From an uncultured Prevotella sp. (GTDB lineage: Bacteria; Bacteroidota; Bacteroidia; Bacteroidales; Bacteroidaceae): a DNA stretch of 64,000 nt. The stretch is from NCBI GenBank assembly GCA_900315835.1, contig ONAR01000010.1, positions 41,255-105,254 of the forward strand. The letters are read 5' to 3'. The notes beneath the pieces are model-generated. The model was not told the origin of the DNA and ran no database searches. It was given only the letters and a program-made list of their open reading frames with translations. A program made the translations under genes and the position numbers. Of the stretch, positions 14,674 through 24,297 are shown piece by piece (position 1 is the stretch's first letter; every line of letters begins with the position of its first letter).

Positions 14674-17009
14674 GCCTTCGTCTTTCTTTTAGGTTTGTCC
14701 TTGGGGGCGTTGTCGATGATGGCCTTGCACTCGTCGTAGCTCAGGTCGCCGGCCAGCGCGCGGTCATGGAGTTTCTTCTCGATGCGGTAGTTCTTGCCGT
14801 CGTAAGCCAGGTAGGGACCGAAGCGGCCCTTGAGCAACTCGAGCTTCGGGTCCTCGTCGAAGGTCTTAATGTGGCGCTCCTTCTCCTGCTTACGCTTGGC
14901 CTCGATGAGTTCGATGGCGCGGTCGAGCGTCACCGTCATCGGGTCATCGGTCTTGGGCAGCGACACATATTTCTTATTGTGCATCACGTAGGGACCGAAG
15001 CGGCCGGCGCCGATGACCACCTTCGTACCCTCGTAGGTGCCGACGGTGCGCGGCAGTTTGAACAGCTCGAGGGCCTCGGGCAGCGAGATGGTCTCAATGC
15101 TCTTGTCCTTCGGCATCTGAGCGAAACGTGGCTTCTCGGCATCATCGGCTGAGCCAATCTGCACCACAGGACCGTAGCGGCCAATCTTCACCGAGACGGG
15201 CTTGCCGCTCTTCGGGTCGGTGCCAAGCACACGCTCGCCGGCCTTATATTCGGAGCGCGCGTTGATGACGTCGGTCACCTGCGGCTCGAACGATTTGTCG
15301 AAGTGCTGCAGCATGTCGGTCCAGCGCTCCTTGCCTTCGGCAATCTCGTCGAACTCGTTCTCCACCTTGGCGGTGAAGTTGTAGTCCATGATTTCGGGGA
15401 AGTTCTGCTGCAGGAAGTCGTTGACCACGATACCGATATCGGTGGGGATGAGCTTACCGCGCTCAGAGCCCGCCATCTCGGTCTTGGTGTCGGTGGTGAT
15501 GTCGTCGCCCTCAAGGGTGTCGACGGTGTAGCTGCGCTCGGTGCCGGGCTTATCGCCCTTGACCACGTAGTCGCGCTGCTGTATGGTGGAGATGAAGGTG
15601 GCGTAGGTAGAGGGTCGGCCGATGCCGAGCTCCTCGAGCTTATGCACCAGACTGGCCTCGGTGTAACGCAGCGGAGCCTGAGAGAAGCGCTCAGTGGCGG
15701 TAATCTCCTGGCGCTCGAGCCGGTCGCCCTCCTTCATGGCGGGCAGACGGTTGGTATCCTCGCCGTTGGACTGCTGTTCGTCGTCGGTCGACTCGCGGTA
15801 GACCTTAAGGAAACCGTCGAACACCACCACCTCACCGCTGGTCACGAAGTGGGCGTCGCTGTTGTCAATATTGATGGTGGCTGTGGTTTTCTCTATCTGT
15901 GCGTCGGCCATCTGCGAGGCGATGGTACGCTTCCAGATGAGGTCGTAGAGTCGGCGCTCCTGCGAGGTCCACTCCTGTCCGTCCAAGTTGGCGAACGTCG
16001 GGCGGATGGCCTCGTGCGCCTCCTGAGCGCCCTTCGAATGGGTCTGAAACTCACGCGGACGGCTGTATTGCTCGCCGTAGTCCTTGATGATTTCCTTCTT
16101 GCTGGCACCCAGGGCGAGCGTGGAGAGATGGACGCTGTCGGTACGCATGTAGGTGATGCGTCCGCTCTCGTAAAGACGCTGGGCAATGATCATTGTCTGC
16201 GACACCGAGAAGCCGAGCTTGCGAGCGGCCTCCTGCTGCAGCGTGGAGGTGGTGAACGGTGGTGCGGGCTGGCGCTTGAGCGGTTTCTTCGTCACGCTGC
16301 CCACGCTGAAATGGGCGCCCTTGCACTGATTGAGGAAGGCCACCACCTCGTCGTGGGTCTTGAAGCGGCGGTCGAGCTCAGCCTTCACCTCACTCGTGGT
16401 GCCGTCGGGGTTGTTGAGCAGGAACACGGCGCTGACGCGGTAGAACGGCTCACTCTTGAAATGCTGTATCTCGCGTTCGCGCTCAACGATGAGCTTCACC
16501 ACGACGCTCTGCACGCGTCCGGCTGAGAGCGACGGCTTCACCTTACGCCACAGCACCGGAGAGAGCTTGAAGCCCACGATGCGGTCGAGCACGCGGCGGG
16601 CCTGCTGCGCGTTGACGAGGTTCATGTCGAGATGGCGCGGATGCTGTATGGCCTCAAGGATGGCGGGCTTCGTAATCTCGTGGAAGACGATGCGCGCGGT
16701 CTTCTGCTCGTCCAATCCCAGCACCTCACACAGATGCCAGCTGATGGCTTCTCCCTCGCGGTCTTCATCGGATGCGAGCCAGATCTTCTTGGCGGCCTTC
16801 GCGTTCTTCTTCAGGTCGGCGACGACCTTCTTCTTCTCTTCGGGTATCTCATAAACGGGGCTGAGGTTCTTCTCATCAACGCTCAGTTCCTTTTTCTTCA
16901 AGTCGCGGATGTGCCCGTACGACGACATCACCTTATAGTCCTTGCCCAAGAATTCTCCTATCTTCTTGGCCTTGGCTGGACTCTCTACAATCACTAAATT
17001 GTCTTGCAT
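14670..17009 (-). CDS. topA: DNA topoisomerase I
   Basis: 779 residues. The TOPRIM domain starts LVIVESPAKAKKIGEFLG and includes SDEDREGEAISWHL. The active-site tyrosine is in ITYMRTDS (Tyr287). The C-terminus has repeated GRFGPY units (GRFGPYVMHNKKY, GRFGPYLAYDGKNY) in place of cysteine zinc ribbons, a form common in Bacteroidetes. It relaxes negatively supercoiled DNA. It leads a minus-strand run topA-aroK-speA-argB; the first two overlap. An upstream TTACTTTTGC near 17040 is a plausible -7 box. Confidence 0.97.
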   Translation of the reverse strand: MQDNLVIVESPAKAKKIGEFLGKDYKVMSSYGHIRDLKKKELSVDEKNLSPVYEIPEEKKKVVADLKKNAKAAKKIWLASDEDREGEAISWHLCEVLGLDEQKTARIVFHEITKPAILEAIQHPRHLDMNLVNAQQARRVLDRIVGFKLSPVLWRKVKPSLSAGRVQSVVVKLIVEREREIQHFKSEPFYRVSAVFLLNNPDGTTSEVKAELDRRFKTHDEVVAFLNQCKGAHFSVGSVTKKPLKRQPAPPFTTSTLQQEAARKLGFSVSQTMIIAQRLYESGRITYMRTDSVHLSTLALGASKKEIIKDYGEQYSRPREFQTHSKGAQEAHEAIRPTFANLDGQEWTSQERRLYDLIWKRTIASQMADAQIEKTTATINIDNSDAHFVTSGEVVVFDGFLKVYRESTDDEQQSNGEDTNRLPAMKEGDRLERQEITATERFSQAPLRYTEASLVHKLEELGIGRPSTYATFISTIQQRDYVVKGDKPGTERSYTVDTLEGDDITTDTKTEMAGSERGKLIPTDIGIVVNDFLQQNFPEIMDYNFTAKVENEFDEIAEGKERWTDMLQHFDKSFEPQVTDVINARSEYKAGERVLGTDPKSGKPVSVKIGRYGPVVQIGSADDAEKPRFAQMPKDKSIETISLPEALELFKLPRTVGTYEGTKVVIGAGRFGPYVMHNKKYVSLPKTDDPMTVTLDRAIELIEAKRKQEKERHIKTFDEDPKLELLKGRFGPYLAYDGKNYRIEKKLHDRALAGDLSYDECKAIIDNAPKDKPKRKTKA

Positions 17010-17220
17010 TGATAACCTGTTAATGTTGAACGGTTGGCAAAAGTAAGCAAAACTCGCGCTATAACCTTATTATATAGGGATAATTTTATTTTTTTTAATT
17101 AAACGAGGGGACGGGCGGGCTGCAAGCCGCTCAGTTTTCCGCCCCCGCCGCTGTCGTTTAGCTAAAAAATTCGTAACTTTGTGGCTATAAACGAAAAGAC
17201 AATAACAAAACAATAGCAAG
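17010..17220. promoter_or_regulatory. Divergent promoter region of topA and the GLPGLI gene
   Basis: TAACTTTG at 17174-17181 is a consensus -7 box for the plus-strand GLPGLI gene. AT-rich DNA at 17060-17100 and a G/C-rich block at 17105-17155 lie between the two promoters. No gene is seen. Confidence 0.5.
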
Positions 17221-18087
17221 ATGAGAACAATTCAGAAGAGGCTGCTCGTCAGCCTCACCGCGCTGCTTGCGCTCTCGATGGGAGCCAGCGCGCAGAAGGG
17301 CAGCGACAGCCGCGAAGCGATTGACAGCGTGATGTACCGCATCACCTACAAGACACAGTCGGTAAAGGATACCACCAAACTCGATGAGCATCACCATTAC
17401 ATTTACGGCGACGACGAGATGCGGCTCGACATCGGACGGCACCTCAACCGCTTCTACAATTACACTAAGGAGAAGTACGACTCGCTCCTCCGCGCCAGCG
17501 GGATTGATGCCGGCGGCGTCGTTAGAGTGAGCAGCAGTCCCATGGGCACTATCTCTTGGTGTGTGTATCAGAACTATCCCGAGGGTCAGACTTCGTTTTT
17601 CGACAACGTTCTCATATCTGAGTTCCGTGTTAACGAAAAGACCAAGCAACCGCAGTGGCACATCGTCTCCGACAGCGTAGCCACTATCCTCGGCTACCGC
17701 TGTACGCTGGCCACGACGCAGTTCAAGGGCCGCAAGTGGCTGGCTTGGTACACCGAGGACATTCCCCTGAGCTACGGTCCGTGGAAGCTTTGCGGACTGC
17801 CCGGCCTCATCCTGCGCGCCTACAACAGCGAGCGGCAGTATGTCTTCGAGGCTACGGGCATGAGTCAGCCCAATGGCTCGGAACCCATCAAGACCATCAA
17901 GGGAATGAAACGCTACGAGACTGTCTCTCTCAAGGACTACCTCAAGGCTCTGCGTGAAGTCACGCCGGGCGAGGCGCTGAGCGTAAAGGGCGTAAGAATC
18001 GAAGGTGGAGATGAAGAATGGCAGAAACAATTAAAAGACTACATGAAAAAGGTGGCACCCTCTAACCCTATCGAAAAAGAGGAATAA
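17221..18087 (+). CDS. GLPGLI family secreted protein
   Basis: 288 residues with a signal peptide (cleavage after GASA, near residue 25). The defining GLPGLI hexapeptide is at residues 192-197 within PWKLCGLPGLILRAYN, preceded by the conserved LAWYTEDIPLSYGPW. The family is Bacteroidetes-specific, predicted periplasmic and of unknown biochemistry. It is often encoded next to a TonB-like outer membrane protein, as here, 21 bp upstream of the next gene. Joint export or surface assembly is inferred from that pairing only. Confidence 0.93.
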   Translation: MRTIQKRLLVSLTALLALSMGASAQKGSDSREAIDSVMYRITYKTQSVKDTTKLDEHHHYIYGDDEMRLDIGRHLNRFYNYTKEKYDSLLRASGIDAGGVVRVSSSPMGTISWCVYQNYPEGQTSFFDNVLISEFRVNEKTKQPQWHIVSDSVATILGYRCTLATTQFKGRKWLAWYTEDIPLSYGPWKLCGLPGLILRAYNSERQYVFEATGMSQPNGSEPIKTIKGMKRYETVSLKDYLKALREVTPGEALSVKGVRIEGGDEEWQKQLKDYMKKVAPSNPIEKEE

Positions 18088-18108
18088 TCCGTCGGCCGTC
18101 AGCTATCA

Positions 18109-20637
18109 ATGAAGCACCTCCTCACACTCCTTCTCTTCTTTCTTTCCCTCCCCGCATTGGCTCAGGAAGCCATCACGGGGCAGGTGGTCGACTCGCTCTC
18201 AGGCCGGCCGCTCGAGGGCGTCAGCGTCATGCTGAAGCGTCAGGGCAAGACCATCACCTTCAGCCGCACCGACAAACGGGGCCACTTCAGCCTGCAGGCC
18301 ACCCGCGAGGACGGCGACCAGCTACAGGCTGTGATGATGGGCTACGGCAAGCGGGTGGTGCCCCTGACCAAGCCGCAGGGCAACGTCATCGCCCTGAGCG
18401 AGCAGTCGTACCGGCTGAAGGAGATTACTGTGAAGGGATCACCCGTGCTGCAGCGTAAGGATACCATCACCTACGACCTGACGCGCTTTGCCAACGCACG
18501 CGACAACTCGCTGAAGGATGTGCTGAAGAAACTGCCCGGCGTGGAGGTGGCGAAGAGCGGCGAGATCAGCTACAACGGCAAGAAGCTCAGCCGCTTCACC
18601 GTGGAGGGCCTCGACTTGAGCAAGGGCAACTACAACAAACTCACCGACAACATCCGCGCCAAGGATGTGAAGAAGGCCGAGGTCATCAACCACGACCAAC
18701 CGGTGAAGGCGCTGCGCAACCGCGTCTTCACCGACGACGTAGCGATGAACATCACGCTGAAGGACTCGGCGCGCGACCGCCTCATCCCCATTCTGCGGCC
18801 TTACCTGCTCGTGGGCGACCCCACCCACGTCGGCGGCGACGCCACGGCCATGCAGATTGGCAAGCAGCGGCAGTTGGAATATACGGCGCAATACGACCGC
18901 ACCGGGCGCGACCTTGAGCAGCAGAACACGCCGTTCTACATCGTCTTCGGCCGTGGCACCGCCGCCACCCTACCCCAGTGGTTCTCCGTTCCCACGCTGC
19001 AGTCGCCCATCGACGACGAGCGCCTGCGCTTCAACACGTCGCAGGCCTATTCCATCGACCACCTCTCGCGCACCAAGAGCGGGTCGGAGAACAGTCTGTC
19101 GGTGGGCTACATCCGCACGGTGACGCGTCAGCACACCAGCAATTCCTCGCTTTATTACCTCGGCGACACCCCTGCGCTGACCACCGAGGACCGGCTGCTC
19201 ACGCTCATCACCGACAAGTTCGATCTGGAGCTCAACCACACCATCAACGCCGATACCCACTACGGGTCGTTCACGCTGAAGGCCAACGCCGCCCAGCACG
19301 ACGGTCTCTCGGAGCTGCAGGCCACGCAGGGCGCCACCAGCCAGCGCGTGCGCAACCCGGAGGTGAACGTCAAGGCCAATATTCAGGAGAACTTTAACCG
19401 CGGAGAGGGGCAACTCAGTTGGAGCTCCATCGTCGACTATCACTATTCCGAGGATGCGCTCTACGTCAACGCGGGCAAACTGAAATACGACAACAACCTC
19501 TGGCATACCAACCACTCGCTGGGCTACAACATCACGCACGGCTATTGGAGATACAGCTTGTCGGGCAACGTCGAGGCCGAGAACCTCAATGTCGCCCACG
19601 CCAACAACACCAATCTGAACGTGGGGTTGCAGCCTAACCTCACCTACAAGACCGACCTCTGGCGCCTATACCTCTCCGCACCGATTACGCTGAGCCGCTT
19701 CACCCATCAGCAGCAGACGATGCTGCTGCCCAAGCCCTACATCTATCTAACTCGCGACAACGGCAACCGCAACTCGTGGAGCGTAAGCCTTGGCTATGCC
19801 GAGCGCACCGCGGGGTGGGATTACTGCGCCATCGACGAGCGGCAGAGCGACTACCGCACGTTCATCGAAAGCGCCGACTTCATGCCGCGCAACCGGTCGC
19901 TGTCGTCGCAACTGGACTACAGCTACAAGCGCACCATCAAGCATTTCTTCTTCAACGCCAAGCTCCTGGCGTCGCGCACGTGGCGCAACGTGGTGAGCGA
20001 CATGCAGGTGAGCGACGGCAATTACTACTACCAATACCTGAAGCACAACATCCACAGCGACCTGCTGCAGGCGAGCAGTGTCGTGTCGAAGGGCTTTTTC
20101 CGCGCCCACCTCAAGACGTCGCTCGACGGCGCCATCACCATGAGCCGCGGTGAGCAATATGCCGCCGGGCGCACGATTGACTACCGCTACCGCAGCTATT
20201 CGCTCTCGCCGTCGGTGGTTTATTCGCCGTCGTTCATGGAAGTCAACTATAGCGGCAGCTTCGCTTGGAACCACTCGAAGATGGGCGACAACACCGCCTC
20301 CACGCTCTTCGACTGGACGCAGCGCCTCGAGCTCACCGCCACCATCAGCAACGTCGACCTCACAGCCAGCGGCGTGCTCTATCACAACGACTTGGGGCAG
20401 ACGGAGGGCAGCAACACTTCTCTTGCGAACAAGGAGCCATCGTCCGCCATTAACACCTTTCTCATGGATGCCTCAGCGGTGTGGCGCCTGAAGGGCATCC
20501 GCATCAAGGCCGAGCTCCGCAACTTGCTCAACAAGAAGGCTTACGCCACGACGACTTACAGCGGCGTGGGCATCTTCACCAACAGCTACCGTCTCCGCCC
20601 GAGAGAGTTTCTGCTGTCGGTGCAGTTTAGCCTCTAA
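18109..20637 (+). CDS. Outer-membrane TonB-dependent-receptor-like protein paired with GLPGLI
   Basis: 842 residues. A signal peptide (cut near ALAQ) is followed by a carboxypeptidase-regulatory-like Ig domain (ITGQVVDSLSGRPLEGVSVM, to about residue 95), a plug-like region (NSLKDVLKKLPGVEVAKSGE...) and a long beta-barrel half. It ends in LSVQFSL with a terminal aromatic-rich strand, typical of outer-membrane barrels. It has no SusD partner and is shorter than SusC, so it belongs to the GLPGLI-linked branch. The ligand is unknown. Confidence 0.88.
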   Translation: MKHLLTLLLFFLSLPALAQEAITGQVVDSLSGRPLEGVSVMLKRQGKTITFSRTDKRGHFSLQATREDGDQLQAVMMGYGKRVVPLTKPQGNVIALSEQSYRLKEITVKGSPVLQRKDTITYDLTRFANARDNSLKDVLKKLPGVEVAKSGEISYNGKKLSRFTVEGLDLSKGNYNKLTDNIRAKDVKKAEVINHDQPVKALRNRVFTDDVAMNITLKDSARDRLIPILRPYLLVGDPTHVGGDATAMQIGKQRQLEYTAQYDRTGRDLEQQNTPFYIVFGRGTAATLPQWFSVPTLQSPIDDERLRFNTSQAYSIDHLSRTKSGSENSLSVGYIRTVTRQHTSNSSLYYLGDTPALTTEDRLLTLITDKFDLELNHTINADTHYGSFTLKANAAQHDGLSELQATQGATSQRVRNPEVNVKANIQENFNRGEGQLSWSSIVDYHYSEDALYVNAGKLKYDNNLWHTNHSLGYNITHGYWRYSLSGNVEAENLNVAHANNTNLNVGLQPNLTYKTDLWRLYLSAPITLSRFTHQQQTMLLPKPYIYLTRDNGNRNSWSVSLGYAERTAGWDYCAIDERQSDYRTFIESADFMPRNRSLSSQLDYSYKRTIKHFFFNAKLLASRTWRNVVSDMQVSDGNYYYQYLKHNIHSDLLQASSVVSKGFFRAHLKTSLDGAITMSRGEQYAAGRTIDYRYRSYSLSPSVVYSPSFMEVNYSGSFAWNHSKMGDNTASTLFDWTQRLELTATISNVDLTASGVLYHNDLGQTEGSNTSLANKEPSSAINTFLMDASAVWRLKGIRIKAELRNLLNKKAYATTTYSGVGIFTNSYRLRPREFLLSVQFSL

Positions 20638-20643
20638 GGCGAG

Positions 20644-20775
20644 ACTATAGACACTATAGAAGCTATAGATACTATAGAAGCTATAGAAGCTATAGAAGCT
20701 ATAGATACTATAGAAGCTATAGATACTATAGAAGCTATAGAAACTATAGACACTATAGAAAAAACTATAAAAAAA
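20644..20775. repeat. CTATAG 12-bp tandem array
   Basis: About ten 12-bp units of the types CTATAGAAG and CTATAGATA, downstream of the receptor gene. It is a longer, inverted relative of the array at 364-414. The array ends in an A-rich stretch. Confidence 0.9.
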
Positions 20776-20829
20776 CAAGCACCAGCCACAATAACCGCCC
20801 TTTCCCCTCGTTACCCAAAGAAAACGCCT

Positions 20830-21711
20830 ATGACTAAAACCACCACCACCCCCAGCAACCCCAGCAACCCCAATAGCCCTAATAGCCTTAGCACCCCCAG
20901 CAATCCCAATACCCCCACCAAGCCCCCCAAGCCCCCAAAGCCTTTCAAGAGCATCTTCCGGCGGGTAACGAAATGGCAGGACCTCTGGTTCTACCAAAAG
21001 AGCGAGGTGCTCTACCAAATGACCTACGTTTTCTGCGAACGGTTTCTGCCGAAATACGGCGACCGCACAGTCGACCAGATGGTGCAGGCAGCGCGCAGCG
21101 GGAAGCAGAACATCGTGGAGGGCAGCGAGGACGGCAAGACGTCTACCGAGACGGAGATAAGGCTGTTGAATGTTGCCAGGGCAAGCATCGGGGAGTTGCG
21201 GTCGGACTATTTAGACTATATCAATACAAGGGAACTACACAAGTGGACGCCTGACGACACGCGCTTTCAACCCATGCAGGACTTCACCAAAAGCCATAAC
21301 AAGATCAGCGACTACGAACCGTATTTCAATAAGTGGTCGGCCGAGGAGATGGCGAACATCGGCCTCACGCTGTGCTTTCAGGTGGACACGATGATGAACA
21401 AATACATGGAAAGTCTCGAGAAGTCGTTTGTTACCGAGGGTGGCATCAAAGAGCGCATGCACCAGGCCCGTACCGGTTACCGCGAGCAGCAGGACCGCCA
21501 TCTCGCCGAACTTGAGCAATCTGTTCCCGCCCTGCAGCAGCAACTGACGCAAGCGAAGGCCGAAGCCGACAAATGGAAAGCCGAAGCAGCGAAATGGAAG
21601 GCCGAAGCCGCGAAATGGAAAGCCAAATACGATGACTTGAAGCAGCGTGCCCTCAAAGCTTATCAAGCAAAAGAAGAAGAAATAGAGCGGTTGAAGAGGG
21701 AGAAAGGCTAA
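20830..21711 (+). CDS. Four-helix-bundle protein with suffix domain (23S IVP-like)
   Basis: 293 residues. An N-terminal Pro/Asn/Thr/Ser low-complexity tract (1-38) precedes a four-helix bundle like the 23S rRNA intervening-sequence proteins (VLYQMTYVFCERFLPKYGDR, QMVQAARSGKQNIVEGSED). A suffix region (RELHKWTPDD, FNKWSAEEMANIGLTL) and a Lys/Ala/Trp coiled coil (repeated AEAAKWK) follow. The function of this Bacteroidetes family is unknown. A shorter start at about codon 38 is possible if the tract is untranslated repeat. It follows the CTATAG array, so a separate promoter is likely. Confidence 0.8.
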   Translation: MTKTTTTPSNPSNPNSPNSLSTPSNPNTPTKPPKPPKPFKSIFRRVTKWQDLWFYQKSEVLYQMTYVFCERFLPKYGDRTVDQMVQAARSGKQNIVEGSEDGKTSTETEIRLLNVARASIGELRSDYLDYINTRELHKWTPDDTRFQPMQDFTKSHNKISDYEPYFNKWSAEEMANIGLTLCFQVDTMMNKYMESLEKSFVTEGGIKERMHQARTGYREQQDRHLAELEQSVPALQQQLTQAKAEADKWKAEAAKWKAEAAKWKAKYDDLKQRALKAYQAKEEEIERLKREKG

Positions 21712-21778
21712 AGGGGGAAAGGAGAATGACTAAAGGATGAAGGGGGAAGAACTAAAGAATGAGCGTTGAAAAGAAGGC

Positions 21779-21930
21779 TAAATCGCGATAGCTATGGTAT
21801 CGCGATGCGGCTGGTAGCCGGCACAAGACCGGCCACTACACTGGCTGTTTCGGCGGCTGGAATGCCGCCGCTCCTACTACTGCTAACTGTAATGACTGGA
21901 CTTCTGTCTTCTGGACTTCAGGACTTCTAT
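21779..21930. repeat. Composite modular intergenic repeat, copy A
   Basis: Order of modules: one GCGATAGCTATGGTATCGC unit; a block GGCTGGTAGCCGGCACAAG, ACCGGCCACTACACTGGCTG, GGCGGC...GCCGCC, GCTCCTACTACTGC; then GTAATGACTGGACTTC followed by tandem GGACTTC units. The same order recurs at 47650-47945. It lies immediately after the stop of the AraC gene and before the four-helix gene end (convergent). Confidence 0.88.
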
Positions 21931-21934
21931 CAAA

Positions 21935-22819
21935 CTACCGCCTTCCCAACTTTTTATATTCCTTCGGCGAGCACCCGGCATGCGACTTGAAGAAATTGGT
22001 GAAGGCGCTCTGGTCGCTGAAGCCCAAGGTGAAGGCAATCTCGCCCATGGGCATGTCGGCCGACCTCAGCAGGTTGCAAGCCTCCTCAAAGGCGAGGTTG
22101 TTGAGATAGTTGTTGATGGTGTTGCCCGTCAGCTCGCGCACCACACGACTGAGATAGGTCGTGGTGATGTTGAGCTTGTCGGCGTAGAAGCCAATCTGAC
22201 GCTCCTGCCGGAAGTGCTTGCGGGCCAGGAAAAAGAAAATCTTCAGGATGTCCTGCTTATGCCGGAGGTCGGGCGCTACGATATTGTGGTCGAAGGGCAG
22301 TTCGCTGATGAAGAGCAGACACACGTGCACCAGCGACCGCAACATCTCCACCTTATATATATGTACGTAATGGATGGTCCGTCTGATCTGCTGGAAGATG
22401 CCGCTGAGCTCAGCCACCTGCGCCGCGTCGAGATGATAGACGCAGGGCCCGTCGCCCTCCTTGGGCATCAGCGGGGAGTCGCTGCCGTCGAGCTGCAGGA
22501 GCTGCTGATAGAAGCCGTCCTCGAGAAGCAGACCCTCGGTCGTCGCATCATCGGGAAATGAGCAGTCGACAGGTTGGAAGGGGTGCAGCAGCATCAGGTC
22601 ACCGCTATGCAGCTCACGGCTATCACCGCCAACGGCAACCGAAACCCGCCCCGAACGGATGAGGTGCAGTTCGTGACAGCTGATGCTGTTGGTGTAGGAG
22701 CGCAAGTCGCTCTGGCCGCCTTCTTTGGAAGAGAAGTAGGCGACGCTGCCCCCGAAGATATCACGGATGTGGTAACGTTCGGCAAGCTGGGGTAAGCTGA
22801 GGTTTCCGCGACTGCTCAT
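21935..22819 (-). CDS. AraC-family transcriptional regulator
   Basis: 294 residues from MSSRGNLSLPQLAERYHIRD; a start six codons earlier is possible. The N-terminal half looks like a cupin sensor (LHSGDLMLLHPFQPVDCSFP). The C-terminal 100 residues hold two helix-turn-helix units: IGFYADKLNITTTYLSRVVR and MPMGEIAFTLGFSDQSAFTN, ending FFKSHAGCSPKEYKK. It is divergent from the Dcu carrier gene across 120 bp and is the obvious candidate regulator of that module. The effector is unknown. Confidence 0.92.
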   Translation of the reverse strand: MSSRGNLSLPQLAERYHIRDIFGGSVAYFSSKEGGQSDLRSYTNSISCHELHLIRSGRVSVAVGGDSRELHSGDLMLLHPFQPVDCSFPDDATTEGLLLEDGFYQQLLQLDGSDSPLMPKEGDGPCVYHLDAAQVAELSGIFQQIRRTIHYVHIYKVEMLRSLVHVCLLFISELPFDHNIVAPDLRHKQDILKIFFFLARKHFRQERQIGFYADKLNITTTYLSRVVRELTGNTINNYLNNLAFEEACNLLRSADMPMGEIAFTLGFSDQSAFTNFFKSHAGCSPKEYKKLGRR

Positions 22820-22907
22820 ATAGTTTCGATGCGGCAAATATAGCGATTAGTTTTGTAATTTACAAAAAAGGGCGCGACATTCTTAAAAATATTCCCAACT
22901 AATCCCT

Positions 22908-22915
22908 TATCTTTG
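22908..22915 (+). promoter_or_regulatory. -7 box (TATCTTTG) of the dcu gene
   Basis: TATCTTTG followed by GCACC matches the Bacteroidetes consensus, 26 bp ahead of the ATG at 22942. Confidence 0.6.
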
Positions 22916-22941
22916 CACCGAAAACCAATCTACAACATTAT

Positions 22942-24264
22942 ATGGCAACCACTCTCATCCTGATAGAACTGCTCATTGTCTTAGCGTTCATCTTCATTGG
23001 TGCGCGCGTGGGCGGCGTTGGTCTGGGCATCTATGGCATGCTCGGTACCTTCATCCTCGTTTATGTCTTCGGCCTTGCTCCGGGCAAGGCACCCATCGAC
23101 GTGATGCTGATCATCATCGCCGTCATCACCGCCTCGGCCGCATTGCAGGCCACTGGCGGACTGGAATACCTCGTTGGCCGCGCCGCCAAGTTTCTGCGCC
23201 GTCACCCCGACCACATCACCTACTATGGTCCGCTGTGTTGCTTTGCCTTCTGCGTCTTTGCCGGCACCGCCCACACCAGCTACAGTCTGCTGCCCATCAT
23301 CAGCGAGATAGCCCAAGCCAACAAGACGCGGCCCGAGCGTCCGATGAGTCTCTCGGTCATCGCCGCCTCGCTGGGCATCACCAGCAGTCCCGTCTCAGCC
23401 GCCATGGCCGCCATGATCTCAACCGACCTGCTTGGCGGCAAAGGCATTGAGCTCGGCACCATCCTCCTCGTCTGTCTGCCGGCCAGCCTCATCGCCATCC
23501 TCGTGGCTGCCTTCATCGAGAACCATGTCGGCAAGGAGCTCGTCGACGACCCGGAGTATCAGCGCCGCGTGTGCGAGGGCCTCATCGACCCCGACGCCGA
23601 CGCCAACAACCTGAAGGAAGCCGAGACCGAGCACAACCCTCGCGCGCTGCATGCCGTATTGGCTTTCTTCCTCGGCGTGGCCCTCGTGGTGCTGTTCGGC
23701 TTTGTGCCCTCGCTGCGCCCCGAAGGCGTGACGATGAGCGAGACCATTGAGATGGTGATGATGAGCGACGCCATCCTCATTCTGCTCGTCGGCAAGACCA
23801 GCGTGAAGGAGCTGCCCAAAGGCAACATCTTCATGGCCGGCATGAATGCCGTCATCGCCATCTTCGGCGTGGCGTGGATGGGCTCGACCTTCTACACCGG
23901 CAATGCCGAGGCCATCAACCAGGCGCTCTCAGGTATGGTCTCCACCGCGCCGATGCTCTTCGCCGTGGCCCTGTTCCTGATGAGCATCATGCTCTTCTCG
24001 CAGGCCGCCACCGTGACCACCCTCTACCCCGTCGGCATCGCCCTGGGCATCAACCCGATGCTGCTCGTGGCGATGTTCCCCGCCGTCAACGGCTATTTCT
24101 TCCTGCCCAACTACCCCACCGAGGTGGCCGCACTCGAGTTTGACCGCACGGGCACCACCCATGTGGGCAAGTACGTCATCAACCACAGCTTCCAGCTGCC
24201 GGGCTTCGTCACCACCTTCGTCTCCATCGGCGTGGGCTATCTCATCACCCTGCTCATGCACTGA
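22942..24264 (+). CDS. Anaerobic C4-dicarboxylate transporter (DcuA/DcuB type)
   Basis: 440 residues with about ten to twelve membrane segments. Family blocks include GVGLGIYGMLGTFILVYVFG, CCFAFCVFAGTAHTSYSLLP, AASLGITSSPVSAAMAAMIS and the C-terminal NGYFFLPNYPTEVAALEFDR. Dcu carriers exchange aspartate, fumarate or malate for succinate during fumarate respiration. The following genes encode periplasmic-type asparaginase and a porin, and an aspartase is 3 kb downstream, so aspartate uptake with succinate export is the likely job. DcuA and DcuB cannot be told apart with confidence. Confidence 0.94.
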   Translation: MATTLILIELLIVLAFIFIGARVGGVGLGIYGMLGTFILVYVFGLAPGKAPIDVMLIIIAVITASAALQATGGLEYLVGRAAKFLRRHPDHITYYGPLCCFAFCVFAGTAHTSYSLLPIISEIAQANKTRPERPMSLSVIAASLGITSSPVSAAMAAMISTDLLGGKGIELGTILLVCLPASLIAILVAAFIENHVGKELVDDPEYQRRVCEGLIDPDADANNLKEAETEHNPRALHAVLAFFLGVALVVLFGFVPSLRPEGVTMSETIEMVMMSDAILILLVGKTSVKELPKGNIFMAGMNAVIAIFGVAWMGSTFYTGNAEAINQALSGMVSTAPMLFAVALFLMSIMLFSQAATVTTLYPVGIALGINPMLLVAMFPAVNGYFFLPNYPTEVAALEFDRTGTTHVGKYVINHSFQLPGFVTTFVSIGVGYLITLLMH

Positions 24265-24297
24265 TCCATCGCAATATTCACCTAATCCATCCATATT

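Noticed and set aside
15303-16526. Long open frame on the plus strand opposite topA
   Set aside because: It is antisense to a clear topoisomerase gene; its Val/Gly/His/Leu-rich composition is the usual shadow of GC-rich coding DNA.
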